Shown: piece by piece, positions 48,170 to 61,480 of the stretch
How positions within the stretch are numbered: position 1 is the first letter of the stretch
How the letters are laid out: the number at the start of each line of letters is the position of its first letter
Source of the DNA: Pseudoscleropodium purum
Taxonomy: Eukaryota; Streptophyta; Bryopsida; Hypnales; Brachytheciaceae
Length of the DNA: 64,000 nt
Direction of reading: 5' to 3'
NCBI GenBank assembly: GCA_963969395.1
Contig: OZ017805.1
Span: 4,030,001 to 4,094,000 of the forward strand
Position numbers and translations under genes: made by a program
The notes under the pieces: model-generated
Database searches by the model: none
What the model saw: the letters and a program-made list of their open reading frames with translations, nothing else
What the model was told of the DNA's origin: nothing

Positions 48170-51100
48170 GGTTACCATTGCTTATACAATTGTCATAAAA
48201 GGCAACACCATACCCAACCACAGCAATGTTGTTGAAGTAGGGGAAGATGTCCACCTCTTCATTTCTGTTCCTCATATTGGAGACCCGGAAAAGCTACTAG
48301 ACTATGTTGTAGTTGCTTTGCCATAGAGTGCATGCCACAATGAAATTTGCGCTACCAATGCTAGTAGTATGGGAATAATCTTCATTGGATCCACGTTGAA
48401 TAGTGTTGAAGAACTCATGTCTCAAATAAACGCCCATTGACTCAATTGAAAAGCTAAAGTTCAATCAACAATAGAAAAGGGAAAGAAGAAAGTCATAAAC
48501 AATGAGGAAGGATCACAACCAACTAAAGAGATTCTGGAAATGCCAACCGAGTCCAAGGGGAAGGTCAAAAAGAAATCTGACAAGATGGTCTCATAATTGA
48601 AGAAGCCTTGGTTAGGGCAAACAAAGACTAGTGAAAAGGAAGTGGACACAATCACACAATTTGTGCTTCTCTAGAATATAACTTGTCCTCAACATTTCCA
48701 TACAAGAAACAACGACTGAGTGGTGTAGTTCACTCAACTAGACTTTACATTGCGCTAAATGATTTGAAGTATCGACAGGTTTCACAAGATCTCCTTACTT
48801 AGGTGTATAATTGCTTACAACATTAGATTTTGTTAGTGTATTCAGATTTTATGTCAGCTATCAACCAATATTTTTTTTGTGTTGCTTTGTCGGCTACTAG
48901 CCAATAGAATTGTTCTATTGTATGAGCTACTTGCTTAGATGGTTGCTTTAATCTATTGGTTGACAATCTATACTCTAGTCTAGATACTAATACCATTTTT
49001 CATTGGGTCCTTATAGATTAAGTGGATCTACAAAGGATATGGATCAATTTGAAAGAAACTAGAGATTTATATCCTTCCATTAAAATAGATTTTGATGCTT
49101 GTAGATAGAGGTTTAGATGTAGTAATGGATACCATGCCTAAGCAGACTGGAGTCTATACAATGCCATCAGGTGAAGTTGTGCCTTGGTGGCAAAATCTTG
49201 AAACCCATGGTATATCATTAAATGCTACCATATAGTGATAGCATTCCGCGACGCGACAAAAAACCTTGAGGAAGGCTCAATTGCTTGAAAGGAACTCCTT
49301 GAGTTTGAGATCATTCTAGTCTTCAGTTGGAATCTTCTAACTTTAATTTGCCTTTCAAATACCTTAAATTTGAACATTGCAGAGAAGGTTGCAAAAGAAA
49401 ACTTCTGATCGTGCAATGAGTTAGGTAGAGTTGCTTGGATAAAAGTAGGGGCTCCAAAACCCTATAGAGGCAATGGAAGATTAGGTTCAACATTTGAGGT
49501 ACTATTGGCTCTACCCTACTTATTTATTTCACTATATTTTGCATTGTGTCCTTTGTAGTGAATGTTGGTTGATGTTTGATATGTTTAGTTTTCGTATTGG
49601 TGATTGGCTAGTAGAGGTTCTTTATTATCGACTAACAACCAATATATATGTGTGCGCTGTTTGGTCTAATTTCTTGCCTGTTCTCTTTGTACAAGCTACA
49701 AAAGCTCTTGTCCTTGCACACTTTGTTGAAGAGAGAGGCTCAAGTAAACTTTTGCTTATTTTCTTAAATGACACGACATGGAACCTGTAGCAGAAAGTGT
49801 TTGATGAGTGGGAGGCAAGGGGGCTTATTGATGAAGAGGGGATCATGAGGGGTCCACCAGATGAAGCGTTGTTTACGAAGCCAATTACGCACATCACAAA
49901 GTCGAATGTGACGACAACTCTTGGTCTTTAATACTCTAATTGGCAGGATTTAGCTTAGGACATTTTTGTGAAGAAGGTTAGCATTAAGAATACAATAAAA
50001 TTTCAATAAGCTAGAATTTTGACCCTATTGGAGTGGGTAAAGGGTAAGAAGCTTGATCCATTTATCATGAACAAGCTCATGTGGATGAAGAAAAATAAAA
50101 GTTTGCCATGTAAGGATTCTATGTATAGTCTCTATATCAATGGAGAATGGAAGGAACTAGTTGATGAACATGGCTATAGTCCGTTAGTTATTTGCAACAT
50201 TTGGAAGGAATTGAAAAAGGATCCGGATAGCAGTAAATGGTTGGATGGCCATGGGTCGGTGATGATACCGACTACAAATAAATCGGAGAATGGAAAGGCA
50301 CCAACCAATTTTGAAGTAGTTCTGAAGAAGTTCTTGCTGGCAAAGGAAGCGATTAGAAGAATTGGTATTGTTTTCAAATCCAAGGTGGTTGATTATGAGG
50401 GTCGACAAGTTGATACAATTGATGTTGTTTTTTGTTCCTTGAAAACGGGATCCATCATCTTGAATTTGATGGAAGGCCCTTCTCTAATGATTATTCTTTT
50501 CTTCTATTCTAATGATGGTATAAACATTCCAATTCTCAAGAACGATCTTGTCAAATTCTATGAATTGGGTAAGCACATTCTTACAGATTAGTTTATTGAG
50601 GAGGCTGATGATAGAGGCCCAAGGATTCCAAATCAAGTGCTTCCAGATAACCCGCCTCCACTATTTGTCATTGGGAGTTTTGGATTCGAGACAATGTCAT
50701 ATCCGTTTTAGCCTGATCTAATAATACTTGGTCATCTCACACGATGTATTATCAACTAGGACCGTAGTGTGGCATCTAGAACAATAATATAGATACAACG
50801 CCATTAGTAACATTGTCTATTACATTTTCCTTTCCACATGATTATCCTATTGTCTTTTTAGGTTTCAAAAAATTCTCAAAGTTTCAGTTATTGTTAGAAT
50901 TGTTCAATTTTTTAATTGAAGGCAAAATTGATTGGAAGACCGGATCATGCCAAGTGAGCCATACTTTATTAGACCGTATTTTGAAACCAAGCATGAAGGC
51001 AAACTTAGCCACAATAATCAACGTTTGGGGTGGTGGAAACATCACTAAGATTTCACTGGTATGATTTTATAACCCTTAATATATTGTATGCTAATGTTCC

Positions 51101-52130
51101 TTCCTGCATTATTTTTTGTCAGTTGCTAGTCTATATAATCTGAACTATAGATATATCAGATGATAACTGATAGGATTCTTTGAGCATTGTAGTCTATTTC
51201 TTCTGTTAGTTGTTGGCCAATAGAATTCCTATTAATTCATTTCAAGTTCTCCTATAGCGATGTGGAAGACCTATTTTGGAGTTCGTTTAAAGAATGAATG
51301 CTATTTTACTAGCATATGATCGTGTGAAAGGCATGAACTCTAATGTCCGTGATCCAACTCCATTGAATCCTAACTACCCTTCCAACTTAGAGACATCTAA
51401 TGATCTTCCAACAACCAATGAGCCTGGAGACATTGCTAGTGTGCAACTCGAGAGCCCCACTAATTTACATCAAAGGAATCCCAATAGTTCACAACAACAA
51501 AATCCTTGTAGTTCATAGCTCCAAAAATGTCCTTTTTGATGTATCGGCCAATAACCAACAAAAGAAGCAATTGTGCATCACTAAGCCTCAGTTTGTAGAT
51601 CTTTCGGTATCCTCACAGAAGCCTAATCCTGTGCACTCTAGAGCAGAATTTGTAGACTTAGACGATTCAAACGATGGATTCCCACCAACATCAGGAAGAG
51701 GTGTGGACTTCAACATGCTTCCTTCTTTAGAGAGGGAGGAAGTACGTTTAATCCAACCCAATAGACCCAAAATCCATTTGCCTTCCATTGTCAATAACCC
51801 CTTTGTTTTATCAAGGGCTTCAGATGTTGTTGTTGTTCTTGCAAAGATGGCACATTAGTATATACCCATAGAACCACTTGTAATCCCACTTCAACAATCA
51901 CCTACTTTAGAGGTCGTCCTCAAAATAATGGAACGACATCAACAAGAAGAAGGTCATGCACCTAAATTTATGGAGGTGAATTGGGAAGAGGGCCCTCAGA
52001 AGACAAAGAAATCTGCACTAACTTTAAGTGATGAGCAAGACTTTATTGGCAATCAACCGATAAGTATTAAGGTTGGCTTTGTTGATCCTCCTAAAGGTGG
52101 AAAGAAGAACAAATTGCTTAGGTAGCCCTC
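48170..52130 (+). pseudogene. Plus-strand multi-segment gene of unknown function
   Basis: Coding-like segments are 48200-48675 (GEDVHLFISVPHIGDPEK, then a Lys-rich stretch), 49730-50710 (ERGSSKLLLIF, KKLDPFIMNKLMW, a long run to ILKNDLVKFYELGKH) and 51400-52125 (SRAEFVDLDDSNDGF, VDFNMLPSLEREE). Gaps at 48840-48970, 49590-49640 and 51150-51240 contain palindromic motifs, as in the neighbouring DUF7869 gene, and may be introns. Stops are frequent and mostly TAG. No domain is recognised. It may be the second gene of the same element, divergent from the DUF7869 gene. Confidence 0.45.
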
Positions 52131-53544
52131 CGGCTTGCATGATTCCATTTGCACTACTCAATTGCATGTAGCAGCTTCAAGACATAAGCATGCTCTTGAC
52201 GATGGTTAGACAGAGGTTGAAAGCCACAACAATGTTTCAAAGGTGGATCAGCCAAACAAACTGCTTTCACTTCAAAAAATCAAAGCGATCAAACTAAGCG
52301 TCTGTGAATATCTAGAGGTTTGTCATAGACAATTGATTACATAGTATATTGTAGTGAGTCCATGGTGGACTTCTCCCTTGATAGAATACTTGTACTACAT
52401 TTTTGTCTCCTACTCGCTTCTACAATATTTTATGTAGATTGGCTTTATAATGTATTGACTACCAACCAATAGGTTTCTTATATTGGCTATCAACGGATGC
52501 CCCTTATTACAAATTGCACTCTATATTTTTTCAATATGATCTCTCATAATGACATTGGCCCTACAAAGTTTTCAACACATGAAAAAGTAGAGGGTTCAAG
52601 GAGCAGAGGTAGGTCGTTGGTGGTGTCCTACATTGATGAATGTGAAAATGAAAAGCTTATGAAGAGTCTGTCGCCTACATCTTGGCCCCAAATAGCATCT
52701 CTAAAAATTTTCTTCATCTTGGACATCAATAGGACGCTTTTGCACTTTGATCCAGTTGTTATTAAATAAGCCAGCGTCACTAAAAAACAAAGTTCTGTCC
52801 GTCCCAAACCGGGCCTAAAACCCTTTCTAGACTTCTGCATTGAAACAGGATTTGAGATTGTTTTTTGGTCTTGTATCCCTAAGAAGAATCTCTTTCTTTA
52901 CATTCAAAGGATTCGAGAAGTCATTCCTAGGATCAGTGAAAACTATCTACAATTCTCTTAGGAGATGTGTAACGAATGCTAATACTAGAACCTTGTGAAC
53001 CCTAGTCAACACTATTTCTTAAAATGATTAGCACGGTCGATTGGTTCTCCAAATGGACTTCTTAATAAGGGTGCAACTATTGATAATTGCCTTCTTATTA
53101 TGATATGCCCTATAAGAATATTTTGAATGATCCTCATTTTGTAGTTCACCCTCCTACTTCTATAGCAAATTCAAAAATGAGGCTTAAAAAGGGCTAGCTT
53201 CTTTATCTACAAAAGGTGTTGGTCTCTTTTTTTCAAGAGTTGTTATCATTTATTCATTTAGCCTTACAATTCTAGAATTTTGTGAGGCAAATTCAAAAGT
53301 TGGTACCAAATGTTGTCTTTTGGGTCACAAGGAGTACAATCAGTTCATTGATCTTATTCTAGAGTCTCAATAGGGATTTGAGGATCTAGGAACATTTTTG
53401 TGGTAAATAGAAGACTTTAATCACATTTTTAATTTAATAGAATACTTATTGTATCAATGGTTAGCTGATATATTTTTTTCCTTATTTTTGTTTGTACTTG
53501 CATAACTTGTACAGTTTCTGTAGTACATATTTTGTATTTAGCTA
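52131..53544. other. Decayed sequence, possible further exons, no clear gene
   Basis: A palindromic motif occurs at about 52455-52495 (tattgactaccaaccaatagg). A frame at 52497-52769 has weak coding sense. Nothing else is recognised. Confidence 0.35.
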
Positions 53545-56500
53545 CACTTCTTGTGGGAGCATAGAAACTCCAATTATATAGAATTAGACTTGAATAGGGT
53601 TAAGTAGACTTAAATTTTTTTATTTCTTTTAGTAATCCATAGGGATTCTGGCTCCATTAGGACTATTTTTAGAATAGTTAGTTTTTGGAAACACTAGAAC
53701 TATTCCGGATGTTACATAGTTGGATCCAAAATGGATTCAGAATCCGGAAAAGTTCCAAATGTAGGGAACCTAATGCTTAAGATTTTGGTCTAGGGAACTA
53801 GGGTATCGTTGTAGAAATGGTCTTATTCTTGTTTTCCACTAGAAACAGTCAGTTGCACGTTGGGTACATAAACCCATCACCACTTCATTCTTCTTCCTCT
53901 CCATTTGCTGAAGTCTTTTGCACGTATAGTTGAGTGAAAGAGTTGTGAGCTAGCCATCATGTTAAGGAAAGAAAGGAGAGGTCGGTGTTGTTTGCACTGG
54001 ATTAGGTTTTCAAGTGTCGATGACTCATGGCGGCAGTTAGCGATTCGCCTCCACGTAAATCTATAGTAGCAACCCAAATGGTCTGTTTAGTCATTTCTTT
54101 CGATCTGACCAACTAAGTGTGTCGCAGCATAGGGCAGGTAAATTCCCCATTATACTCACAAAAATCGCTCTAGAGTATAACTAAGTGACTCTAAAGATCG
54201 AACCCACGAGATCCTGTGAAGTATCTAGCTCTATTAAGCAATTAAGCTCAGTCAGTATCCCAATCTTACTTTCCGGTCCTAGATCTAGAACCAGAAATAC
54301 CACCACACCGGATAACTATAGACCGGATTACTCCTTTCGATCCTACTAACTATCCGGTCTGTGCAAATATCCAAATCCCAGGATCTTTACAACTTCCGGT
54401 CCTGGAAATCCGTCCTGACCAATCCGGTCTGGATGGTCATTATGTATCCGTAATCCTATCCGGTTTGGTTTTGCCTCTGTTTCACCATCAGAGGGGTCGC
54501 CGCTTACATTTGAGAGTGGTAGGCCCACCACTCCTTCCGTGACTTATAGTGGCTGAAGACCCACTGTCCTACTTCCTAAACTCCTAAGCTAATCCGGATC
54601 CGGTTTGGTCCTTTACAACAACCCAGATAGCAATCCGGGTTGTAGGTCACACAAAGACCCCACACTCAACCCTCTCATACTACAACGACCTTGATGCTAC
54701 TTCCGATCCGTGTGAAGATAGGTGGTTACAAGTGTACCCGTCCGTTCCAACATCAACTAAAGTTCTTCCGCTTACCCACACGGGTGGTGAGACCTCACAG
54801 GAGATCGGACACTCGACCGGATTTCCCACCCGGGAGTTCTAGCACAGCTAAGGAATCCCTCCCTACCCGCCTAGCCTAACAACGGCTTTCTCACCCGAAA
54901 CCTAGAACTCTAGAAGTGCTGAGGAACTAAGTTCACTCCCAACTCTTAGATACCTACTCACATGCATATAGAATCGGAAAAGAAAACACCAAGGGGAGAA
55001 ATCACTCACAAACCGGCTCACACCATCCTAACTCCACATCATACAACCATGTCGCGCTGGAGAGAGAGACACAATGAGGAGAAGCGGAAGGCACAAGAGA
55101 TTTGCAAAATGAAGACTCCTAGTTCCCATTGCAGGAACCGATTTATATACCAAATGTAAAAACCCTAAAAGTACAAAGCGGAGCGGAAAACCCGTGGGGG
55201 TCCGCCGCCACCCTAATTCAACTTCCGGTCTAACCTAATACTGTTGAGTCGGATCCGGATCCGGATCCGCTCCTACTCCTAACTCAAATCAAAATCCTAT
55301 CTATTCTACAACCCTAGATCCTACTGTCGGGCTTCTGCTCTGCGGATCCAGCTGCTCAAAGACTTCACTCAAGTTCCGGTTCCGTTCCTCACGTTCTCTC
55401 TCCGATCTCAACTGGAATCAAAGCTTGCAGCACACAAACGCAAAAAACTCTACGACGCGTGCTCAAGGTTGAGTTTGTAAAAAGGGGTGCAACTGCGAAG
55501 GCTCTTCCTTATATAGTCTTTGGACCATTTCCGGTTTGGTCGTCTTGAATCCGGTTCACCCATAATCCGGTCCTAGACCTAATCCGTGTTGCATTCCGTT
55601 TCCGTCGATAGTTACTCCTGATCGGATTAGATCTAAGAGGCCCACTACTTCATGTTCTGTGCTAGTTTTGAGTTTTCCTTCTTCACCTAATCGGATCCGG
55701 TTCCCTAATGGCTAGTTTCCGTTCCTATTTTGGTGCATGCTAAGAAAATCAAAATTTTAAGCTGCGACAAAGTGCAACTAAAAAAGGACCTCATGTGTGT
55801 TGGGTGCATTGGATTGTTAGATCGACTATGGAGTATGAAGAACGAGGAGATGATCTAGAAGCTCATTGATAGGGCTCTGAACTAGTACAAGTTGACGGTG
55901 AGGGATCAACTCATAGCCTGGATAGAGGACATCTAGGTGGATGTATATTTGCTCAAAAAGAATGGACTCGAATTAGCCTCTAGGTCGGATAAGTAGATGA
56001 CCGAAAAGTTCAGGAGTAACGTTCATGCAAAGGAGGGTTTTGCCATTAGTGATTGCAAGAACAAGAGGCATAGATAGGTACTGGAATTCCGCATTCCGAT
56101 TCTATATTCAGAAAAGCCTACTTGTATTACAATCATAATAGCTAACACTATCTTTGGAGCCTTAGAGGATTGGATTATGTAGTGGAGGAGAGTAATTTAG
56201 GGCGTGGTAGCCAAATTGAATGGTCATTTGACAAGGAAAAAATACAACCCTATCACCTCGTATCTGTTCCACCTCTACCATTACAAGGAGGTCTTGAGTG
56301 GTCAGGAGATGATCCAGTACAACATTGGAGTCAAGATCCTGAAGTACAACTTGATGGATGAACTAGAGAAAGAAGAAAAGGAATCCAAAGAAGGAGAACA
56401 ACCCAAAGAAGAAGAAGTAGTCAACTAGAAGCAACAGAAGTCCACAGATTCGGTTGCACAAGGAAAGGTACCAACTCCGAAAAGAGAGAAGCTCGGCCAG

Positions 56501-57665
56501 AATCTAGATTAGCTTGAAGACCTAGATTTCTTTGATTCTGAACTCTAGTAGATGTAGCAGGCTAAATAGATTTATGGCGACATGGTAGACCTCTTACTTA
56601 ACATTATCGGCGAACTCAAGGTGGAATCAAACCAGATTTTGGATGAGATTTGGAAATAGTCACATTTGGAAGAATTACAACAAAACGAGGAGTAGATCTG
56701 GAAATTGGAGGAGGAAAGGGATGACTTCAAATCCCAGTTAGAGTGGACGGAAGGAAAACTAAACACGACAAGGCAAAGAAAGCAGATGCCCTTCGAGTCG
56801 TCCACAACCTGAAGGGACAAGTAGAGATGCCAAAGCATATGGTGATTAGATTCAACTCTACATCGAGTGGTTGACAAAGGGAGGCCACATGACTGGATCT
56901 TAGATGGTAAAGATCCTGGTCGACTTTGAGGCCTGGATGGGAGTTATCTTGAAAGACATGGACAAGTTACTAGGGTAATTGGATCCAGATAGGGCCATAA
57001 ACTTAGCAGAGTTTCCAGAAGTCCCCCAAAGCATATTCTGGAGTACTCCAGTGAAGCAAACTCTAGTTCAATAGACTTCGATCTAGCAAGCTTCTAGTAT
57101 TCTGATTCAACCACAACCAAAAGGATTATAGGCTATTTTGACTGCAATTGCAAATCCTGAAGTCAGTCAAGCATGGACTCCAATGAAGCAAGTGGTACTA
57201 AAGTCGAAGAAGCCAAGTGGGCAAACCATTCCGGTATTGCAAGAAGTGTCTATCCTAATGCTTTTGCCATTTGAACAAGTCATGGCCGAAAAGTTCAAGT
57301 CACCTAGATTGAATGTCCATAGCAATCTCAATGATTGGATTAGTGCTATGACAAATCCAGCTTGTTCTCATCTCGAAGATTTCCCACACATATAGCAATC
57401 GTCACCTAAACGAGACCATGCAGAGATCGAGCTGAGTGATTTGCTAAAAGCCAAGGACTTGAAGATTGAGGAAATCGTGGATTTGGATGAGAAGAAGTTG
57501 AAATCTGGATTTGAGACGGAGACTAAAGAAAAAGAATCATCTCTAGAAGTGCAGCACAAGCCTTAGACCCGGGCGACAACCAAAAATACTTGAGTGAAGG
57601 CATCTACAAAGACACTAAGGAATAAAAGTGGGAGCAGCTCAAAGAAAGCACACAAGGACAGGTAG
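53545..57665 (+). pseudogene. Copy A of an unknown element-borne gene, split by a solo LTR
   Basis: The leader (53550-54114) and coding part (55775-57665) align with 59505-61480. The protein is read in one frame for long stretches. It has a domain with AWIEDI, EKFRSNVHAKEGFAI, RIPILYSEKPT and IFGALEDWI (55900-56200), then an acidic linker, a coiled coil (NEEQ-like, KLEEERDDFKSQLEWTEGKL at 56680-56760) and a C-terminal part (DWISAMTNPACSHLEDF). The layout resembles a retrotransposon gag or a structural protein, but I find no protease or polymerase. At least ten TAG codons interrupt it; copy B has CAG or TGG at several. Confidence 0.55.
54120..55769 (+). mobile_element. Solo LTR of a retrotransposon, 1,650 bp
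   Basis: It begins TGTCGCAGC and ends GCTGCGACA, a 9-bp perfect inverted end of TG...CA form. AAGTG lies directly before (54115-54119) and directly after (55770-55774). A 5-bp duplication with TG/CA ends is the mark of LTR retrotransposons. No internal coding domain, binding site or second LTR is present, so it is a solo LTR. It contains a TATA-like tatata near 55512 and repeated tccggt phrases. Aligned copy B lacks it, which confirms the insertion. It is more GC-rich than the surroundings. Confidence 0.87.
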
Positions 57666-59504
57666 TTAGTAGGTTGCCTTTAGTTTGTTAGGATTTTTTT
57701 ATTTTTAAATTCTCAAATGAGTTTGCTGTATATGGGTTTGGGTTTCAGATTTCTAGGGACAAGTGGGTTGTCAACTTTCTGGATATCTCGGGATGTTCAT
57801 TGTATAGTTGCCTTGGTTTTTAGGGTGCCTTTTTGGCTTTTGGGTATTGACTTTGATTTTGGTTTTGGTTCTTAACGGCAGGCAAGGTTGTTGCCCTCTC
57901 ATTCCTTCCTAGAGCGTTTCAATTGTATTTCATTCCATTTTGTAATCTGAGCCTTTTGGTGGACATTTTGGCTTTGACATCTTTGTACAAATTGTGTTTG
58001 TTTGTTTGTTTGATTGTTGAAATGTAAGAAGGACTAGTGAGGAGGAATCCGAATCGTGGGTAACTCCATCAGATTGTAGAAATATATTCGTGATAGTATT
58101 GGATTTGTGAATGAGGACTTGTGCATGGTGCCTTTGAACTACCGGAACGGTAATTTGGTTAAGCGAAGGAATGGTGTGAGAGTAGTTTCTAAAATCAGAT
58201 TTGATTCCATGCGGAGATTAGCAACCACCAACGGAAATCCCTACTCACTAAAAGGTCTACCAACCACAAAATCTATCTAATAGTTAGAAAGACTATTTCT
58301 TCTTGGTTCCAAGCGCTTTTGATCTATTGTTATAGTAGAGTGAGAGAACGTAACCCTAAGTGACCTGCTTACCAGATAGACCATCTGGAAAGTTGTGAGG
58401 ATACAGATTTGTCTTTTCTTTTGTAATATATCGATCGACTTGGGTGTTTATTTGTTTTGAGTGAAGAATGTCTAAGGATTACAAGTGGTGAAGTCCCTAC
58501 CCCTCTAAAGATCAATAGTGGACCCTCTAATGGTAAAACAAAAGAATCAAAAACTAGTACATTTAGTAAACATAACCGAAAACTGGGTGAGACTAGATCT
58601 GGATTGAAATTTGGATAGTAGTTGAATCCGGAAAAGAAAGATAGGAAGTAGTCAAAAGAAGAAGAAAAGATATTCCGAAATATTGAAGTTTGGAAGAACA
58701 TCACTGGAATCCCTTGGGACGATATTCCGTGTCATTTTACCACGTTTTCATGTATAAGGATACTTACGCCTATACTAAGCATACAACACCTCTAGATTTT
58801 AAACCCCTTCCTACTAGGTAACTGTTTATATTTGGAGAGTTTACTTTTAATACATAAATGTTTTTAGATACAATAACTTCTCTTTGAAATGCACTCTATA
58901 ATCTACACATGTGTTTTCTTTTGAATGTGCTGTACATCTTAGTCCGAAAAAATGATCCTTCTCTTGTTATTATTTTAAATATAACATTCAAGTTGTTGGC
59001 CGATAGCCGATACTTTATTTCACAATTGAACCAAAAGGATTGCTTATTTTGAGAGCTTTGTGATGTGTTTTGCTTAGGGATCCACCAGCGGTCCAAGACA
59101 TCTTGTCAAGAAATGTTTGGTTCTTTTTGTCACTAGATTCTTATATTTTGTTGACCCACATGTCTCTACTAATAGATGGAACCCACATCAAAACATTGTT
59201 AAGCATCCTAGGCTTAATTACTTGTTCAAGATACTCTTACCTAGTTTCCATGTCGGTATTTGGTCAAAGATGCCTATATAGGAATTGAAACCCTTACTAT
59301 TACACCTACTCCTTGAAGCTGTCATCTCCAATTTTCATTCATCTTCAGCCATGAACATTGTATAGACAACAAAAAATTCCCTTGGTGCTACAAGATGTTT
59401 AATGTATTTTTTTCCAAAAGGTGATTGAAGAAGGTTTGCATAGAGGATCAGGTCCTCATGGTCAATGTAAGTCCATTTTTACTTTGTAGGACCCTACATT
59501 CTGC
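57666..59504. other. Non-coding DNA between copies A and B
   Basis: This T/G-rich stretch after copy A may include its 3' untranslated part. A palindromic motif (ggccgatagccgata) at about 58998-59012 belongs to the 40-53 kb family, so the host of that family may resume here after the insertion of copy A. A frame at 59070-59288 has weak coding sense. Confidence 0.35.
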
Positions 59505-61480
59505 ATGCTACATGTGGAAGTACAAAAATTTAAGCTGGATAGAATTAGGCTAGAATAGGGTTACATAGACTTGAAATTTTTATTTTTGAACAACCCATAG
59601 GGATTCTAGCTCTATTAGGACTATTCTTAGAATAGTCAATTTTCAGATTGCTAGAACTGTTATGGATGTCATGTTACTAGATTCAAGATGGATCTGAAAT
59701 CCAAAAAAGTTCCAGATTTAGAGAATTCATAGCCTAAGGTTTTGGTTTAGGGAACTAGAGCACCGTTATGGGAACAGTCTCCTATCTGTTCTCCTTCAAG
59801 AACTATTAGCCACTCGTTAGGTACTTAAATCCACTGCCACCCTATTCTTCTCCCTCTCCGTTTGATGAACTCTATGTGTGTTTAGTTGAGTGAAAGAGCG
59901 GTGAGTTAGTGATTGTACTAGGGAGAAAAAGGAAAGGTTGGCGCCATTTGCACCGGATTAGGTTTTCTTATGTTGATGTTTCATAGCGGAGGTCGGCAAT
60001 TCACCTCCCCATAAACCAATAGTTATGGCCTAGATGGTTTGTCTTGTCATTCCTTCCAATCTGGAATTCCGGAAGTAACTAGAGGAGGATCTGATGTGTA
60101 TTGAGTGCGTTGAGCTTTTGTAAAAGCTATAGAATATCAAGAATGAGAAGATGATTCAAGACCTTGTCTATGGGGTTTCGAATTAGTACGAGTTGATGGT
60201 GAGAAATCGACGCATAGCTTGGATAGACGATGTTTGGACGAATGCGTCCTCGTTTAAGAAGAGCGGATCCGGATTAGCTTTCCAATCAAATAAATACATG
60301 AATGGAAAGTTTCGAAGTTCGGCTAATGCAAAAGAGGGTTATGCCATCAATGAATATAGGAATGAGAGGCATAAACAGGTGCTAGAGTTTTTTATTCCAA
60401 TCCTGTATTCGGAAAAGCCTACCCGAATTACAATCACAATGACTACTATCATTTTTGGAGTGCTTGAAGATCAGATTGTGCATTGGGGAAGAATGATTGT
60501 AGGTGTTGTGTCAAAACTCATTGATTATGTATCAAGGGGGAAACAAAGCCCTATTAGGCCGTGTTTGTTCCACCTCTACTACTATAAGGTGGTTGTCAAT
60601 AGTTAGGAGATAATATAGTACAACATCAGAGTCAAGATTATGGAATATGGCCTCACGGATGAAGTGGACGAGGATCAATCGAAATCCGAGGAAGGAAAAT
60701 GATCAAGAAAATAAGCAGTTGTCGAGCGTAAGCAAAGGAAGTCTATGGATCTAGTTGCTCGAGGAAAGTTGCCAACTTTTGAAAGAGAAGAGCCCATCCA
60801 AGTTTTGGATTCCCATGATGAACCGGATTTCTTTGAAACCAAACTTTAATGGATGCAGTAGACCCAACAAATGCATGGCAATATGGCGGAATTCCTACTT
60901 AGCATTTTGGATGAACTAAAGGTGGATCTGAACAAGATTCTGGATGAGATCCGATGACTATTGAATCCAAAAGAATTACGTGGAAAGGAGGAGCAAATCT
61001 AGAACTTAGAGAAGGAACGGGATGACCTCCAATCCTAGTTAAACTAGACAGAAGGAGAGCTGAACACGACAAGGCAATGGGAGATAGATGCTCTCCAACT
61101 CATCCATGACCTAAAGGTGATGGTAGAGTTACCAAAGCATATCGTGATCAAATCTAACCTTTACAACGTCTAGTTGAAGAAGGAAGGCTATATAACCAGA
61201 TCGAAAGTGGTATGATCCTAGTCGACTTTGAAGCTCAAATGAGTGTTATCTTGAAAGACATGCACAAATTGTTGGGACACTTGGATCCATATAGGGTCAT
61301 AGACTTATCAGGGTTTCTGGAAGTCTCCGGTAACCTTTCCCAGAATACTCCAGACGAGCAGACTCCGATTCGACAAACTCCTAGTGTTCTAGTTCAGCCA
61401 CAACCGAAAGGACTGAAGTCTATTCTGACTCCATCTATAGGTCCTTCAGTAATTCAAGTATAGATCCCACCAATAGAGTA
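59505..61480 (+). pseudogene. Copy B of the same unknown element-borne gene, uninterrupted by an LTR
   Basis: It aligns with copy A from the leader (ggattaggttttc near 59955) through the domain with RIAWIDDVW, YMNGKFRSSANAKEGYAI, FFIPILYSEKPT and IFGVLEDQIVHWGR (60193-60606) and on to DMHKLLGHLDPYRVIDL (61250-61310). It has fewer stops in the core domain, so it shows the ancestral codons: CAG at 60376 and TGG at 60235 where copy A has TAG. The C-terminal part is shorter and fades after about 61480. The function is unknown. Confidence 0.55.

Noticed and set aside
6175..57665. Recurrent TAG as a reassigned Gln codon
   Set aside because: TAA and TGA stops also occur in the same genes, and sibling copies have CAG at the same sites, so mutation explains it better.
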